From the NCBI GenBank assembly GCA_001603955.1, contig LVAA01000028.1:1-44347 (forward strand): DNA of 44,347 nucleotides. The letters run 5' to 3'. Numbering within the stretch: the stretch's first letter is position 1; each line of letters opens with the position of its first letter. The position numbers and the translations under genes were made by a program. Origin of the DNA: Syntrophobacterales bacterium Delta_02. GTDB taxonomy: Bacteria > Desulfobacterota > Syntrophorhabdia > Syntrophorhabdales > Syntrophorhabdaceae. Below the pieces are notes generated by a model that did not search any database, was not told the origin of the DNA, and saw nothing but the letters and a program-made list of their open reading frames with translations. Shown here one piece after another: positions 7,095 to 15,394 of this stretch.

Positions 7095-8993
7095 ATGAAG
7101 GTACGCTACTGGCCGGTTGTTCTCGGCGATGTTCTAGTGACATGTGTCTCCGTGGTCCTTACCGCCGCGCTCAATGTCGATGAGGCGGCCTTAAGGCTTG
7201 TGGTCCCCTTTCTCGGGGCAGCCGTGGTCCTGAGGCCTTTGAGCCTTGCCGTTGCCGGGGTGTACGGCAGGTTGTGGCGTTACTCAACGCGCTCCGATTT
7301 TGCCGCTCTCTTCGGCGGGGTTGCCGGCGGGACCGTCGTGTTGCTCCTGGTGGCCGGATACGTTCTCAGGCCTGCGTGGGGTTCGACGTTCACCCCTGCT
7401 GCGATCGTGACGGAGGGGTTCATAAACCTTGCCCTCGTCCTCATGTTTCGCATCATCCTGAGAGGCGCCGAACGCTACGAAGGGGATGTCAACTGGAAGA
7501 GGACGGGTCTCGTCCCGGGCCGGAAGGTGCTCATTGTCGGCGCCGGGGGCGCCGGGGTGCGCGCCTGCATGGAGATCCGGGAGAGTCCCCACCTGGGGCT
7601 CAGCGTAGCCGCGTTCCTTGACGATGACCCGTCGAAGATAGGCGGGAAGCTCCGGGGTCTCCCTGTTCACGGCCCGACGATACGCCTTGGCGAGATCGTG
7701 AAGGCGCTTCGTATCGACGAGGTGATAATTGCCATACCCGGGGCCCCCCAGCAGACCGTCATGAATATCGAGGCCCTCTGTCACGAGATACCGGTCTCCT
7801 TCAGAACGACACCCTCTCTGAAGGACATTCTGGAGATGCCGGCGGAGGTTCCCCGGTCAAATCTGAAACTCCCCATGTCCATGCCCGACATAACGGCCCA
7901 GGAAATAGAGGAAGTGGTGCGTGTCATGCAGTCGAGGAACCTCAGCATAGGTTCCAGAACTGTCGAATTCGAAAGGCTTATCGCCGATGTGGCGCAGGCG
8001 AGGCATGCCGTCGCCGTTGCGAACGGGACGAGCGCGCTTCACCTGTGCATGATCGCCTCGGGCGTGGGCCCGGGCGACGAGGTCATCACGTCTCCCTTCA
8101 GCTTTGTCGCATCGGCCAACTGCATCCTCTTCGAGAAGGCGACGCCCGTTTTTGTCGACATCGACCCCGTGACGCTGAATCTCGACGCGACGAAGCTGGA
8201 GGCGGCCATAACGGAGAGGACGAAGGCGATAGTCGTCGTACATGTCTTTGGCCAGCCCGTCGACATGGACCCTGTCATGGCGATCGCCGACAGGTACAAC
8301 CTTACCGTCATCGAGGACGCCTGCGAGGCTATCGGCGCCGCTTACAGGGGGCGCCCCGTGGGTGCAATCGGGAGGGCGGGGACCTTTGCCTTCTACCCCA
8401 ACAAGCAGATGACGACGGGTGAGGGCGCGGCGCTGGTGACGAACGACGAGGAATGGGCCCATCTTTTCCAGAGTCTGCGCAATCAGGGCAGGGACAAGTT
8501 CGACGGGTGGCTGAACCATTCGCGCCTCGGGTACAACTACCGGATGTCGGAATTGAATGCGGCCGTCGGCGTTGTCCAGCTCCGCAGGCTCGACGAGATG
8601 CTGAAGAAAAGGAACGACGTGGCGAACGCGTACACCAGGGCGCTCTCCGGCATCGAGGAGGCGAATCCTCTGGAAATGGCTGCGACGACCACCCGCATGA
8701 GCTGGTTCGTTTATGTAGTGCGCCTCGGTGCGGGGATCTCGCGCGACAAGGTGATCACTCTTATGGAAAAAAGGGGGATTCCCACAAGGCCTTATTTTTC
8801 CCCTATTCACCTCCAGTCTTTCTACAGGCGGCAGTTCGGCTACGAGCCGGGGGCCTTTCCACAGGCGGAGGCGGCGGGGGGATCCATAGTGGCCCTGCCT
8901 TTTCACACGAACATGAAGGTGCTGGAGATCGATGTCGTTTGCCGGGCCCTGAAGGATGTCATCCTGGAGATCAGGAGGGAGGTAGACCGGTGA
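7095..8993 (+). CDS. Fusion: FlaA1/WbpM-type membrane and nucleotide-binding half joined to DegT/DnrJ/EryC1/StrS aminotransferase
   Basis: The start is set at ATG 7095 (MKVRYWPVV) because AGGTGA lies at 7079-7084; an upstream in-frame TTG at 7062 has no ribosome-binding site. Residues 1-125 hold about four membrane segments. Residues 140-265 form a Rossmann-like domain with VGAGGAG near residue 149 and AAFLDDDPSKIGGKLRG, as in the N-terminal half of FlaA1/WbpM/PglF dehydratases. At about residue 268, where those enzymes carry their SDR dehydratase domain, the chain changes into a complete PLP aminotransferase (VANGTSALHL, EDACEAIGA, FYPNKQMTTGEG with Lys437 as the expected Schiff-base lysine, SRLGYNYRMSELNAA). 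The frame is continuous and both halves look intact. DegT enzymes aminate keto-sugar nucleotides, so this is probably a membrane-bound amino-sugar enzyme. Confidence 0.85.
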   Translation: MKVRYWPVVLGDVLVTCVSVVLTAALNVDEAALRLVVPFLGAAVVLRPLSLAVAGVYGRLWRYSTRSDFAALFGGVAGGTVVLLLVAGYVLRPAWGSTFTPAAIVTEGFINLALVLMFRIILRGAERYEGDVNWKRTGLVPGRKVLIVGAGGAGVRACMEIRESPHLGLSVAAFLDDDPSKIGGKLRGLPVHGPTIRLGEIVKALRIDEVIIAIPGAPQQTVMNIEALCHEIPVSFRTTPSLKDILEMPAEVPRSNLKLPMSMPDITAQEIEEVVRVMQSRNLSIGSRTVEFERLIADVAQARHAVAVANGTSALHLCMIASGVGPGDEVITSPFSFVASANCILFEKATPVFVDIDPVTLNLDATKLEAAITERTKAIVVVHVFGQPVDMDPVMAIADRYNLTVIEDACEAIGAAYRGRPVGAIGRAGTFAFYPNKQMTTGEGAALVTNDEEWAHLFQSLRNQGRDKFDGWLNHSRLGYNYRMSELNAAVGVVQLRRLDEMLKKRNDVANAYTRALSGIEEANPLEMAATTTRMSWFVYVVRLGAGISRDKVITLMEKRGIPTRPYFSPIHLQSFYRRQFGYEPGAFPQAEAAGGSIVALPFHTNMKVLEIDVVCRALKDVILEIRREVDR

Positions 8994-9751
8994 TGATCGT
9001 GATCAATGCTCCATACCGTATGGTGCGGGACAATATCAGGCGGATTAAGGAGCTCGATGTGGGCGTGGAGGTGTATTTCAACAACGACGCCATCGACGAT
9101 GTCGACGAGGCGCACGTCACGGAAACGGGCAAGATACTCCGGGGAGAGGGGATACGGTGCACCGTCCACGCGCCCTTCATGGATCTGAGCCCGGGTGCCG
9201 TTGACCGGGACGTGAGGAACATCACCAGGGAGAAGCTCAAGAGGACGGTCACAATGGCCAACCATCTCGGCGCCCTGGGTGTTGTCTGCCACCCGGGGTA
9301 CGACAAGTGGCGTTTCGGAGACTATCTCGATGTCTGGCTGGAGGGAAGCGCCGGGACGTGGAACGAGGTCCTCGGGGAGGCGGGTGACCAGCTCCCCGTC
9401 ATGCTGGAGAACGTCTTCGAGGAAGAACCGCTGAGCTTCATCGAACTTTTCAAGTACATGAAGCCAAAGAAATTATATTTATGCTTTGATTCAGGACACT
9501 TCAACCTATTCACTAATGTGTCGCTTGAGGTATGGTTGTCAACCATCGGCAATTATGTAAAGGAAATGCATTTGCACGACAATCACGGGACGAGAGACGA
9601 TCATCTCCCCATCGGGCGGGGAACCTTTCCTTTCCGGGAGCTCAAAGGTTTTCTCAAGGCCCGGGGTGACGATATCATATTGACCGCGGAGGTCCACGAC
9701 GAGTCTCACGCGGCCGAGGGAATAAAAAATCTAAAGGAGTACGTGGCGTAG
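8993..9751 (+). CDS. TIM-barrel sugar isomerase/epimerase-like protein (AP endonuclease family 2 fold)
   Basis: The ATG at 8993 overlaps the TGA of the fusion gene (TGATG) and has AGGAGGGAGGT at 8972-8982, so the 252-residue reading is preferred to the longer upstream frame. The product shows the xylose-isomerase-like barrel pattern: VHAPFMDLSPG, GALGVVCHPGYDKW, VMLENVFEEEP, LCFDSGHFNLF, VKEMHLHDNHGTRDDHLPIGRGTFPF and a late Glu in TAEVHDE. The His, Glu and Asp residues in these motifs are the usual metal ligands. The substrate cannot be read from sequence; the coupling suggests a sugar or nucleotide-sugar step. Codons at about 9463-9575 are AT-rich (tta, ttt, tca, cta, aat), unlike the rest of the gene. 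Confidence 0.8.
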   Translation: MIVINAPYRMVRDNIRRIKELDVGVEVYFNNDAIDDVDEAHVTETGKILRGEGIRCTVHAPFMDLSPGAVDRDVRNITREKLKRTVTMANHLGALGVVCHPGYDKWRFGDYLDVWLEGSAGTWNEVLGEAGDQLPVMLENVFEEEPLSFIELFKYMKPKKLYLCFDSGHFNLFTNVSLEVWLSTIGNYVKEMHLHDNHGTRDDHLPIGRGTFPFRELKGFLKARGDDIILTAEVHDESHAAEGIKNLKEYVA

Positions 9752-9752
9752 C

Positions 9753-12740
9753 ATGGCTCACAGGATCGAGATATCATGCAGGGAAGGGCTTCGGGACGTC
9801 CCGGGGGAGAAACTGAAGAGAAGGATCAAACACGACCTCGGGATAGAGGTCAGGGACGCGCGTGTCGTGGACGTCTATACCATCGATGCCGCGGTGGACC
9901 CCCATATCCTGTCCATACTCAGGGACGACGCGTTTGTCGACCCCATCGTTCACAGGGGACTTCTTGACGAGGCGACCCCCACCGATGCCGATTGGGTTGT
10001 AGAGGTCGGTTATAAACCCGGGGTCACGGACAACGTTGGCAGGACGGCCAAGGAGGTCGTGGAGGCAATGACCGGCAGGCCCTTCGGGAACGGTGAGGCC
10101 GTGTACAACTCGAAGATGTATTTCCTCAAGGGTTCACTCTCCGAGGACGATGTCCACAGGATAGCGGTCGATCTGCTGGCCAACGTTCTCATAAACCGGT
10201 ACAGCCTGAAGGACGGGGCCCGGTATGAAAGGGAGGGCGGAATGGGGGTATTTGTCCCCAGGGTGGCCATCGCCACTGAACCTGTCGTGGAGCGCATAGA
10301 CGTTGTCGCCCTCTCCATCGATGAATTGATGCGCATAAACAGGGAACGGACCTGGGCCCTGTCCCGGGATGAACTTCTCGCCGTGAAGGCCTATTTCACC
10401 GACCCGGCCGTCGTGGCCGTGCGGCGGGAGGTGGACCTCGACGGGCAGCCTACGGACGTGGAGATAGAGGCCATTGCCCAGACCTGGTCCGAACACTGCA
10501 AGCACAAGATATTCAACGCCCGCATCGAGTACGAGGAGGACGGCAGGGTCGATAGCATAGACAGCATCTTCAAGACCTATGTCGTGGGGTCCACGGAAGA
10601 GATCCGGAGGAAGAAGGGCAGGAACGATCTCTGTCTCTCCGTCTTCAAGGACAACGCCGGTGTCATCAAGTTCAACCGCAGGCACAACCTTGCTTTCAAG
10701 GTGGAAACGCACAACACGCCGTCGGCCCTCGATCCTTACGGCGGTGCCCTGACGGGGATCGTCGGCGTCAACCGCGACCCATTCGGCACGGGCATGGGCG
10801 CGCGGCTTGTGTTCAATACCGATGTCTTTTGCTTCGCTAGCCCCGATCACAAGGGCGAAATACCTCCCCGGCTTCTTCACCCCAAGAGGGTCCTGGAAGG
10901 GGTCCGGGAGGGTGTCGAGCATGGCGGCAACAAGAGCGGTATCCCGACGGTCAACGGCTCCCTCGTCTTCGACGAGAACTATCTCGGCAAGCCCCTGGTG
11001 TTCTGCGGTACCTGCGGGATCATGCCTGTCACCATACGGGGCGAGGCATCGTATCTAAAGCGGGCCAACGTCGGGGATCACATCGTCATGGTGGGCGGCA
11101 GGATCGGCAAGGACGGCATCCATGGCGCCACCTTCTCGTCGGAGGAACTCTCCGAGGTGTCTCCCACGAGCGCCGTGCAGATAGGTGACCCCATCACCCA
11201 GAAGCGTATGACCGATTTCCTGCTCATCGCCAGGGACAGGGGGCTGTACAGCTCCATAACCGACAACGGGGCCGGCGGCCTCTCGTCGTCGGTGGGCGAG
11301 ATGGCCACCGACACGAACGGGTGCATCATGCATCTGGAACGGGCGCCCCTGAAGTATCACGGCCTTTCCCCCTGGGAGATACTGCTGTCCGAGGCGCAGG
11401 AGCGCATGACCGTCGCCGTGCCGCCGGAGAAGCTCGCGGAGTTCCTCGAACTCTCCCGCAAGATGAGCGTTCTCTCGACGGTGCTCGGCGAGTTCACCGA
11501 CAGCGGGCGTTTCCACGTCCTTTACGATGGCAGGACGGTGGGTTATCTCGATATGGAATTCCTCCACGAGGGGCTGCCGAAGATGAACCTGAAGGCGAAG
11601 TGGGAACGCAGGATGGTCGACGAAGAGCCCCTTGCCGAACCCGACGACTACGCGGAGGCACTCGCATCCGTTCTTCGCCGCTGGAACGTTTGCAGCAAGG
11701 AGTACGTGGTGCGCCAGTACGATCATGAGGTGCAGGGCTCGAGTGTCACGAAACCGCTCACGGGCAGGTACAACGACGGACCTGCTGATGCGGGGGTGGT
11801 GCGTCCCGACCTCGCGAGCGCGAACGGTGTTGTCATTAGCCACGGGATATGCCCGAAATACAGCCGTTTCGACACGTACAACATGGTGGCCTGCGCCATA
11901 GACGAGGCCATAAGGAACAACATAGCCGCCGGCGGCTCCCTGAAGAGGATGGCCCTTCTCGACAATTTCTGCTGGTCCGACCCGGTGCTGTCGGAGAAGA
12001 ATCCCGAGGGGCCCTACAAGCTGGCCCAGCTCGTTCGCGCCAACAGGGCGCTCTACGACTACACGACCCTCTTCGGCACTCCCTGCATCTCGGGAAAGGA
12101 CAGCATGAAGAACGACTACATGCACAACGAGATCAAGATATCGGTGCCCCAGACCGTCCTCGTTTCCTGCATCTCCGTCATCGATGACGTGGAGAAGATC
12201 GTCACCATGGACATGAAGGACCCCGGTGACCTCGTCATCATAATCGGCAGGACATATGGCGAGATGGGAGGGAGCGAGTACTTCGCCCGGTTCGGCCGGG
12301 TAGGGAACATTGCCCCCCGGGTGCGCGGGAAAGAAGCGAAAAAGACCTTCCAGGCGTTGGAGAAAGCCATCAGGGCGGGTCTTATCCGCTCCTGCCACGA
12401 CATCTCCGACGGCGGCCTGGCCTGTTGCCTTGCCGAGAGCGCCTTCGCCGGCGACAGGGGCATTGAGGTCGACCTCACGACCGTCCCCACTTCGGGTGTC
12501 CACCGCGACGACATCCTCCTCTTCTCCGAATCGGCCAGCAGGTTTGTAGTGACCCTCGGGGAAAGCGACCTGGACGCCTTCACAAAGACGTTGAAAGGCG
12601 TTTCTTTCGGGGTGATAGGAAGAGTGCAGGCCGGAGACAGGTTCCAGGTGAAAGGACTCGGTGGAAACACGATCATCGATACGACCATCGCTTCATTGAA
12701 GGAAGCCTGGCAAGCACCCTTCAAGGAAATGTTCGAGTAG
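9753..12740 (+). CDS. purL: Phosphoribosylformylglycinamidine synthase, long PurL form
   Basis: The enzyme makes FGAM from FGAR, ATP and an ammonia donor in the fourth step of purine synthesis. The 995-residue chain starts with PurS-like segments (about residues 1-170, with WVVEVGYKPGVTDNVGRTA). A linker with QTWSEHCKHKIFNARIEY and two AIR-synthase-type ATP-binding/catalytic halves follow (KVETHNTPSALDPYGGALTGIVGVNRD; SCHDISDGGLACCLAE). No C-terminal class I glutaminase domain is present, so a separate PurQ must supply ammonia. It is longer than stand-alone PurL (about 740) and shorter than E. coli FGAR-AT (about 1295). AAAGGAG at about 9733-9739 precedes the ATG, and the gap from the isomerase gene is one base. 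A purine gene behind sugar genes may simply share their promoter. Confidence 0.93.
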   Translation: MAHRIEISCREGLRDVPGEKLKRRIKHDLGIEVRDARVVDVYTIDAAVDPHILSILRDDAFVDPIVHRGLLDEATPTDADWVVEVGYKPGVTDNVGRTAKEVVEAMTGRPFGNGEAVYNSKMYFLKGSLSEDDVHRIAVDLLANVLINRYSLKDGARYEREGGMGVFVPRVAIATEPVVERIDVVALSIDELMRINRERTWALSRDELLAVKAYFTDPAVVAVRREVDLDGQPTDVEIEAIAQTWSEHCKHKIFNARIEYEEDGRVDSIDSIFKTYVVGSTEEIRRKKGRNDLCLSVFKDNAGVIKFNRRHNLAFKVETHNTPSALDPYGGALTGIVGVNRDPFGTGMGARLVFNTDVFCFASPDHKGEIPPRLLHPKRVLEGVREGVEHGGNKSGIPTVNGSLVFDENYLGKPLVFCGTCGIMPVTIRGEASYLKRANVGDHIVMVGGRIGKDGIHGATFSSEELSEVSPTSAVQIGDPITQKRMTDFLLIARDRGLYSSITDNGAGGLSSSVGEMATDTNGCIMHLERAPLKYHGLSPWEILLSEAQERMTVAVPPEKLAEFLELSRKMSVLSTVLGEFTDSGRFHVLYDGRTVGYLDMEFLHEGLPKMNLKAKWERRMVDEEPLAEPDDYAEALASVLRRWNVCSKEYVVRQYDHEVQGSSVTKPLTGRYNDGPADAGVVRPDLASANGVVISHGICPKYSRFDTYNMVACAIDEAIRNNIAAGGSLKRMALLDNFCWSDPVLSEKNPEGPYKLAQLVRANRALYDYTTLFGTPCISGKDSMKNDYMHNEIKISVPQTVLVSCISVIDDVEKIVTMDMKDPGDLVIIIGRTYGEMGGSEYFARFGRVGNIAPRVRGKEAKKTFQALEKAIRAGLIRSCHDISDGGLACCLAESAFAGDRGIEVDLTTVPTSGVHRDDILLFSESASRFVVTLGESDLDAFTKTLKGVSFGVIGRVQAGDRFQVKGLGGNTIIDTTIASLKEAWQAPFKEMFE

Positions 12741-12834
12741 CCCGGGATGGGAGGTCTTCTCGATCTCCCCAGGGTGTCCGAGGAAAAGAAGATCGTATCT
12801 ATTTGAAATAAGACAAGTTATGAAAGAATGAAAT

Positions 12835-12880
12835 CGGCCGGTTCCCATAGCGGGAATCCGGCCGTTGTCTTCTTGTTTTT
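12835..12880 (+). terminator. Rho-independent terminator after purL
   Basis: CGGCCGG (12835-12841) and TTCCC pair with GGGAA (12852-12856) and CCGGCCG (12858-12864), with one bulged T and a short loop. A T-rich tract ending in TTTTTT follows at 12865-12880. It lies between convergent purL and panD. Confidence 0.85.
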
Positions 12881-12883
12881 TGA

Positions 12884-12917
12884 CGCTCAAGCGGTTCAAG
12901 CGCTCAAGCGGTTCAAG
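12884..12917. repeat. Exact tandem duplication of a 17-bp word
   Basis: CGCTCAAGCGGTTCAAG occurs twice head to tail (12884-12900 and 12901-12917). Each 17-mer is itself two related words, CGCTCAAG and CGGTTCAAG. It lies between the purL terminator and the panD stop codon. No complementary arm is present nearby. Confidence 0.9.
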
Positions 12918-12923
12918 CCGTCT

Positions 12924-13295
12924 CTAGTTAACCGCCTGCAGCAGCTGTGTTTTTATCTTGTTCGTGCCGTCGACGTAGACCTTTTTCGGTTTGAAGGTCT
13001 CCAATTCCTGTTCCTCGAAGCTGGCATAGGTGGCGATTATGATGATGTCGCCTTTCTTCGCCTTGTGGGCGGCGGCACCGTTGATACAGATGACCCCCGA
13101 ATCCTTGTCGCCCCGTATGGCGTAAGTGGTGAAGCGTTCGCCCGATGTCACGTTGTAGATGTCCACCTGTTCGTAGGGGATGATGTTCGCCTTATCCATG
13201 AGCTGGGAGTCGATGGTGATGCTTCCCTCGTAATCGAGGTTACTGTCCGTGACCGTTGCTCGATGGATCTTTGATTTCATCATGTTCCTTCTCAT
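12924..13295 (-). CDS. panD: Aspartate 1-decarboxylase proenzyme
   Basis: PanD makes beta-alanine from aspartate for pantothenate and CoA. The 123-residue product has the self-cleavage site YEGS at Gly24-Ser25; cleavage makes the N-terminal pyruvoyl group on Ser25. Other hallmarks are KIHRATVT, the conserved Tyr in TTYAIRG and [18 protein letters not shown]. Starting at 13295 gives the same Gly24-Ser25 numbering as E. coli PanD, and GGAGG lies 9 bases upstream; Met5 and Met6 are alternatives. It is the last gene of panB-panC-panD, starting 4 bp after the panC stop. Its C-terminus is shorter than E. coli PanD but typical in the core. Confidence 0.95.
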   Translation of the reverse strand: MRRNMMKSKIHRATVTDSNLDYEGSITIDSQLMDKANIIPYEQVDIYNVTSGERFTTYAIRGDKDSGVICINGAAAHKAKKGDIIIIATYASFEEQELETFKPKKVYVDGTNKIKTQLLQAVN

Positions 13296-13299
13296 TTCG

Positions 13300-14145
13300 T
13301 CATGCCTCCGTTAATATCGTGTTGTCGATCAGCCTTGTCTTGCCTATGCGGCAGGCCACGGCGATGACAGCCTTTCCTGCGACCACGGTGACATCCTCCA
13401 GAGTCCCGGTATCGCAGATATTAATGTATTCGATGTCAATGCCGTCTTCCTGATGGAGTATATCGTCAACGGCCTTCCTTATCGTTTCCGTGCTGCGCTC
13501 TCCCGACATGACCATCTCCTCCGCCTTTTTCAATGAGGCACTGATGAGACGGGCCTTTTTCCGGTCGATATCGCTGAGATAGGTGTTTCGTGAGCTCATG
13601 GCGAGGCCGTCGGGCTCACGAACGGTGGGATAGGGGACTATCTCCACATCCATGTTGAGATCCCTCACCATCCTCTCGATGACCATCAGTTGCTGATAGT
13701 CCTTCTGGCCGAAGACGGCGTAGTGAGGTTTCACCATGTTGAAGAGCTTTGCCACGACGGTGGCAACCCCGGTGAAATGTCCCGCCCGCGTTTTCCCGCA
13801 GAGATGGTCCTCGAGCTTCTTGACCTCGACGTACGTGGTGAAGCCCTTCTCGTACATCTCACCGTCGTCGGGATAGAAGATGATGTCCGTCCGTTCCTTT
13901 TCGAGGAGGGCCGCGTCGCGGTCGAAATCGCGGGGGTATCGCGCGAGGTCTTCCGTGGGCCCGAACTGGATGGGGTTCACGAATATGCTCACAACGACGA
14001 CGTCGGCGAGTTCCCTTGCTCTCCTGACGAGCGCCAGGTGGCCCTCATGCAGGTAGCCCATGGTGGGTACAAAGGCGATCCGTTTATCCTTTCTCAGTTC
14101 GTCGGATGTGGCCTGCATTTCGGAGACGGTTCGTATCGTTTTCAT
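13300..14145 (-). CDS. panC: Pantothenate synthetase
   Basis: PanC joins pantoate and beta-alanine using ATP. The 281-residue product (start MKTIRTV at 14145) has [17 protein letters not shown] with the HIGH-type [47 protein letters not shown] and SSRNTYLS, the KMSKS counterpart, all in normal order. A longer frame to 14199 would add residues with no family match. Only one base separates it from the panB stop and no clear ribosome-binding site is visible, so translation is probably coupled to panB. Confidence 0.95.
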   Translation of the reverse strand: MKTIRTVSEMQATSDELRKDKRIAFVPTMGYLHEGHLALVRRARELADVVVVSIFVNPIQFGPTEDLARYPRDFDRDAALLEKERTDIIFYPDDGEMYEKGFTTYVEVKKLEDHLCGKTRAGHFTGVATVVAKLFNMVKPHYAVFGQKDYQQLMVIERMVRDLNMDVEIVPYPTVREPDGLAMSSRNTYLSDIDRKKARLISASLKKAEEMVMSGERSTETIRKAVDDILHQEDGIDIEYINICDTGTLEDVTVVAGKAVIAVACRIGKTRLIDNTILTEA

Positions 14146-14146
14146 G

Positions 14147-14953
14147 CTAGTGAAATGATTGGCTGTCGTCGGGAAAGCTCCCGGATGCAACCTCGTCAAT
14201 GTACTCCTTGACGGCCTTGCCTATTTCCTCTGTAAGATTACGGTATTGTTTCACGAACTTGGGCCGGAAATCCCCGAGGAGGCCCAGCAGGTCGTGGATG
14301 ACGAGCACCTGTCCGTCGCAATCGGGGCCCGCGCCGATGCCTATCGTCGGGATCGAGAGCATCTCGGTGATCTCCTTGGCGAGCTGCCTGGGAACGCACT
14401 CGAGGACCACCATGAAAGCGCCCGCCGCTTCAACGGCCTTTGCGTCCTCGATGAGCCTTTCCACGTCCTTGCCCTTGCCCTGTACCTTGTATCCCCCCAT
14501 GCGGTGGATGGACTGCGGGGTGAGGCCGATGTGCGCACAGACAGGAACGTCCATGTCCACGATGGCCTTTATCGTGTCCTGCATCGTGATGCCACCCTCG
14601 AGCTTCACTGCCTCGGCGCCGGTCTCCTTGAACATCCTGCCGGCATTGCGCTTCGCCTGCTCGATGCTTTCCTGGTAGGACATGAATGGCATATCGATTA
14701 TCAGCAGAGCCCGCTTGATACCCCGTGCGACTGCCCGGGTATGGTGGATCATCTCATCAACTGTAACGGGAATGGTGTTGGGATAACCTAGAACTACGGG
14801 ACCTACAGAGTCGCCGACGAGAATGGTATCGATGCCGGCGTTGTCGAGGATCCGGGCTGTCGGATGGTCGTAGGCGGTGAGCATTGTGATCCTGCGTTCG
14901 CCTTTCATGCCTTTTAGCGCCGGTACGGTTACTTTGTCCATCGTGAGTCCCAT
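14147..14953 (-). CDS. panB: 3-methyl-2-oxobutanoate hydroxymethyltransferase
   Basis: PanB transfers a one-carbon unit from methylene-tetrahydrofolate to ketoisovalerate, the first committed step of pantothenate synthesis. The 268-residue product shows [35 protein letters not shown] (first Mg ligand Asp), IIDMPFMSY (second Asp), [22 protein letters not shown] with the catalytic Glu, and [18 protein letters not shown]. Start 14953 (MGLTMDK) or the ATG at 14941 are both possible; GGGAC lies before the second. It is the first gene of panBCD. Its start lies directly after an intrinsic-terminator-like hairpin and T tract, so leader control is likely. Confidence 0.96.
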   Translation of the reverse strand: MGLTMDKVTVPALKGMKGERRITMLTAYDHPTARILDNAGIDTILVGDSVGPVVLGYPNTIPVTVDEMIHHTRAVARGIKRALLIIDMPFMSYQESIEQAKRNAGRMFKETGAEAVKLEGGITMQDTIKAIVDMDVPVCAHIGLTPQSIHRMGGYKVQGKGKDVERLIEDAKAVEAAGAFMVVLECVPRQLAKEITEMLSIPTIGIGAGPDCDGQVLVIHDLLGLLGDFRPKFVKQYRNLTEEIGKAVKEYIDEVASGSFPDDSQSFH

Positions 14954-14958
14954 TAAAC

Positions 14959-15019
14959 AAAAAACCCTCTGAACTCGTGTCAGAAGGTTACCGTAACTTC
15001 GCGCCTTCCGTCTCGGTCC
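14959..15019 (-). ncRNA. Structured panB leader with terminator-like hairpin; candidate pan RNA motif/attenuator
   Basis: Read on the minus strand, the leader holds a hairpin at 15019-14986 in which GGACCG pairs with CGGT..CC, leaving two adjacent bulged A residues. A second hairpin (CCTTCTGA with TCAGAGGG, 14987-14965) follows, and then six T residues (14964-14959) just before the panB ATG. The two hairpins share the CC at 14986-14987, so they compete. A small conserved hairpin with two bulged adenosines, the pan motif, is known upstream of panB in deltaproteobacteria and Firmicutes. I infer that this is an instance, from structure and position only. Confidence 0.55.
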
Positions 15020-15049
15020 AGATCAGGATCCAAGCGGCATCCGGGTAAT

Positions 15050-15078
15050 ATCAAACACCCAAACCCGGTAAATGTCAA
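15050..15078 (-). promoter_or_regulatory. Promoter for panBCD
   Basis: On the minus strand TTGACA (15078-15073) and TTTGAT (15055-15050) are separated by 17 bases. Transcription would begin near 15043, giving a leader of about 90 nt before panB that contains the whole structured element. Confidence 0.65.
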
Positions 15079-15089
15079 CACTTATTTCT

Positions 15090-15112
15090 GCCGTGCGGGC
15101 GTGCCGCACGGC
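15090..15112 (-). terminator. Strong hairpin after the zinc-ribbon gene
   Basis: GCCGTGCGG (15090-15098) pairs perfectly with CCGCACGGC (15104-15112) over a 5-base loop. It lies just past the zinc-ribbon stop and just before the panB promoter. No T tract follows on the minus strand, so termination would be imperfect or protein-assisted. Confidence 0.45.
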
Positions 15113-15126
15113 GGCCCCCAAGCTCT

Positions 15127-15321
15127 CTAAGCTCCTTTGTTCTTGTATTCGTCATACCTTAGCATGGCGACGAACGCGTCTTCGTCATCGAGGAATTCAT
15201 CGTAGCTAAGCTCTTTGACGACCTGGCTGCTTCCGCAATTGGGGCAGAACAATTCAGGAACCTCGCCATCGAGAAAGGAGTATCCGCAGAGTCTGCAGGT
15301 GTATTCATCGGGTATTCTCAC
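15127..15321 (-). CDS. Small zinc-ribbon / rubredoxin-like protein
   Basis: The 64-residue product has CRLCGY near the N-terminus and CPNCGSS about 17 residues later, a four-cysteine zinc-ribbon or rubredoxin-type metal site similar in plan to FmdB-like regulators. An acidic C-terminal half follows (SYDEFLDDEDAF). The start codon is GTG, with AGGAGGG just upstream and a good promoter at 15376-15349. Whether the site binds Zn or Fe, and whether the protein is regulatory or structural, cannot be told. It is a single-gene unit between the metallo-beta-lactamase gene and panB. Confidence 0.75.
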   Translation of the reverse strand: MRIPDEYTCRLCGYSFLDGEVPELFCPNCGSSQVVKELSYDEFLDDEDAFVAMLRYDEYKNKGA

Positions 15322-15348
15322 TGTCCCTCCTATGAAACTGACACTTCA

Positions 15349-15383
15349 AATATATACTTACGGGTGAAATTGTCAATGACAAT
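15349..15383 (-). promoter_or_regulatory. Promoter with palindromic operator-like site for the zinc-ribbon gene
   Basis: On the minus strand TTGACA (15376-15371) and TATATT (15354-15349) are 16 bases apart. The -35 box lies inside a perfect 7-1-7 palindrome, ATTGTCAATGACAAT at 15369-15383. Such an overlap is typical of a repressor operator, although no regulator is encoded next to it. Confidence 0.55.
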
Positions 15384-15394
15384 CTTAAACCCCT

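Noticed and set aside
14959..15060. TPP riboswitch suggested by CCTGATCTGG in the panB leader
   Set aside because: The string matches part of the THI box, but the CUGAGA element and the remaining conserved bases are missing, and panB fits the pan motif better.
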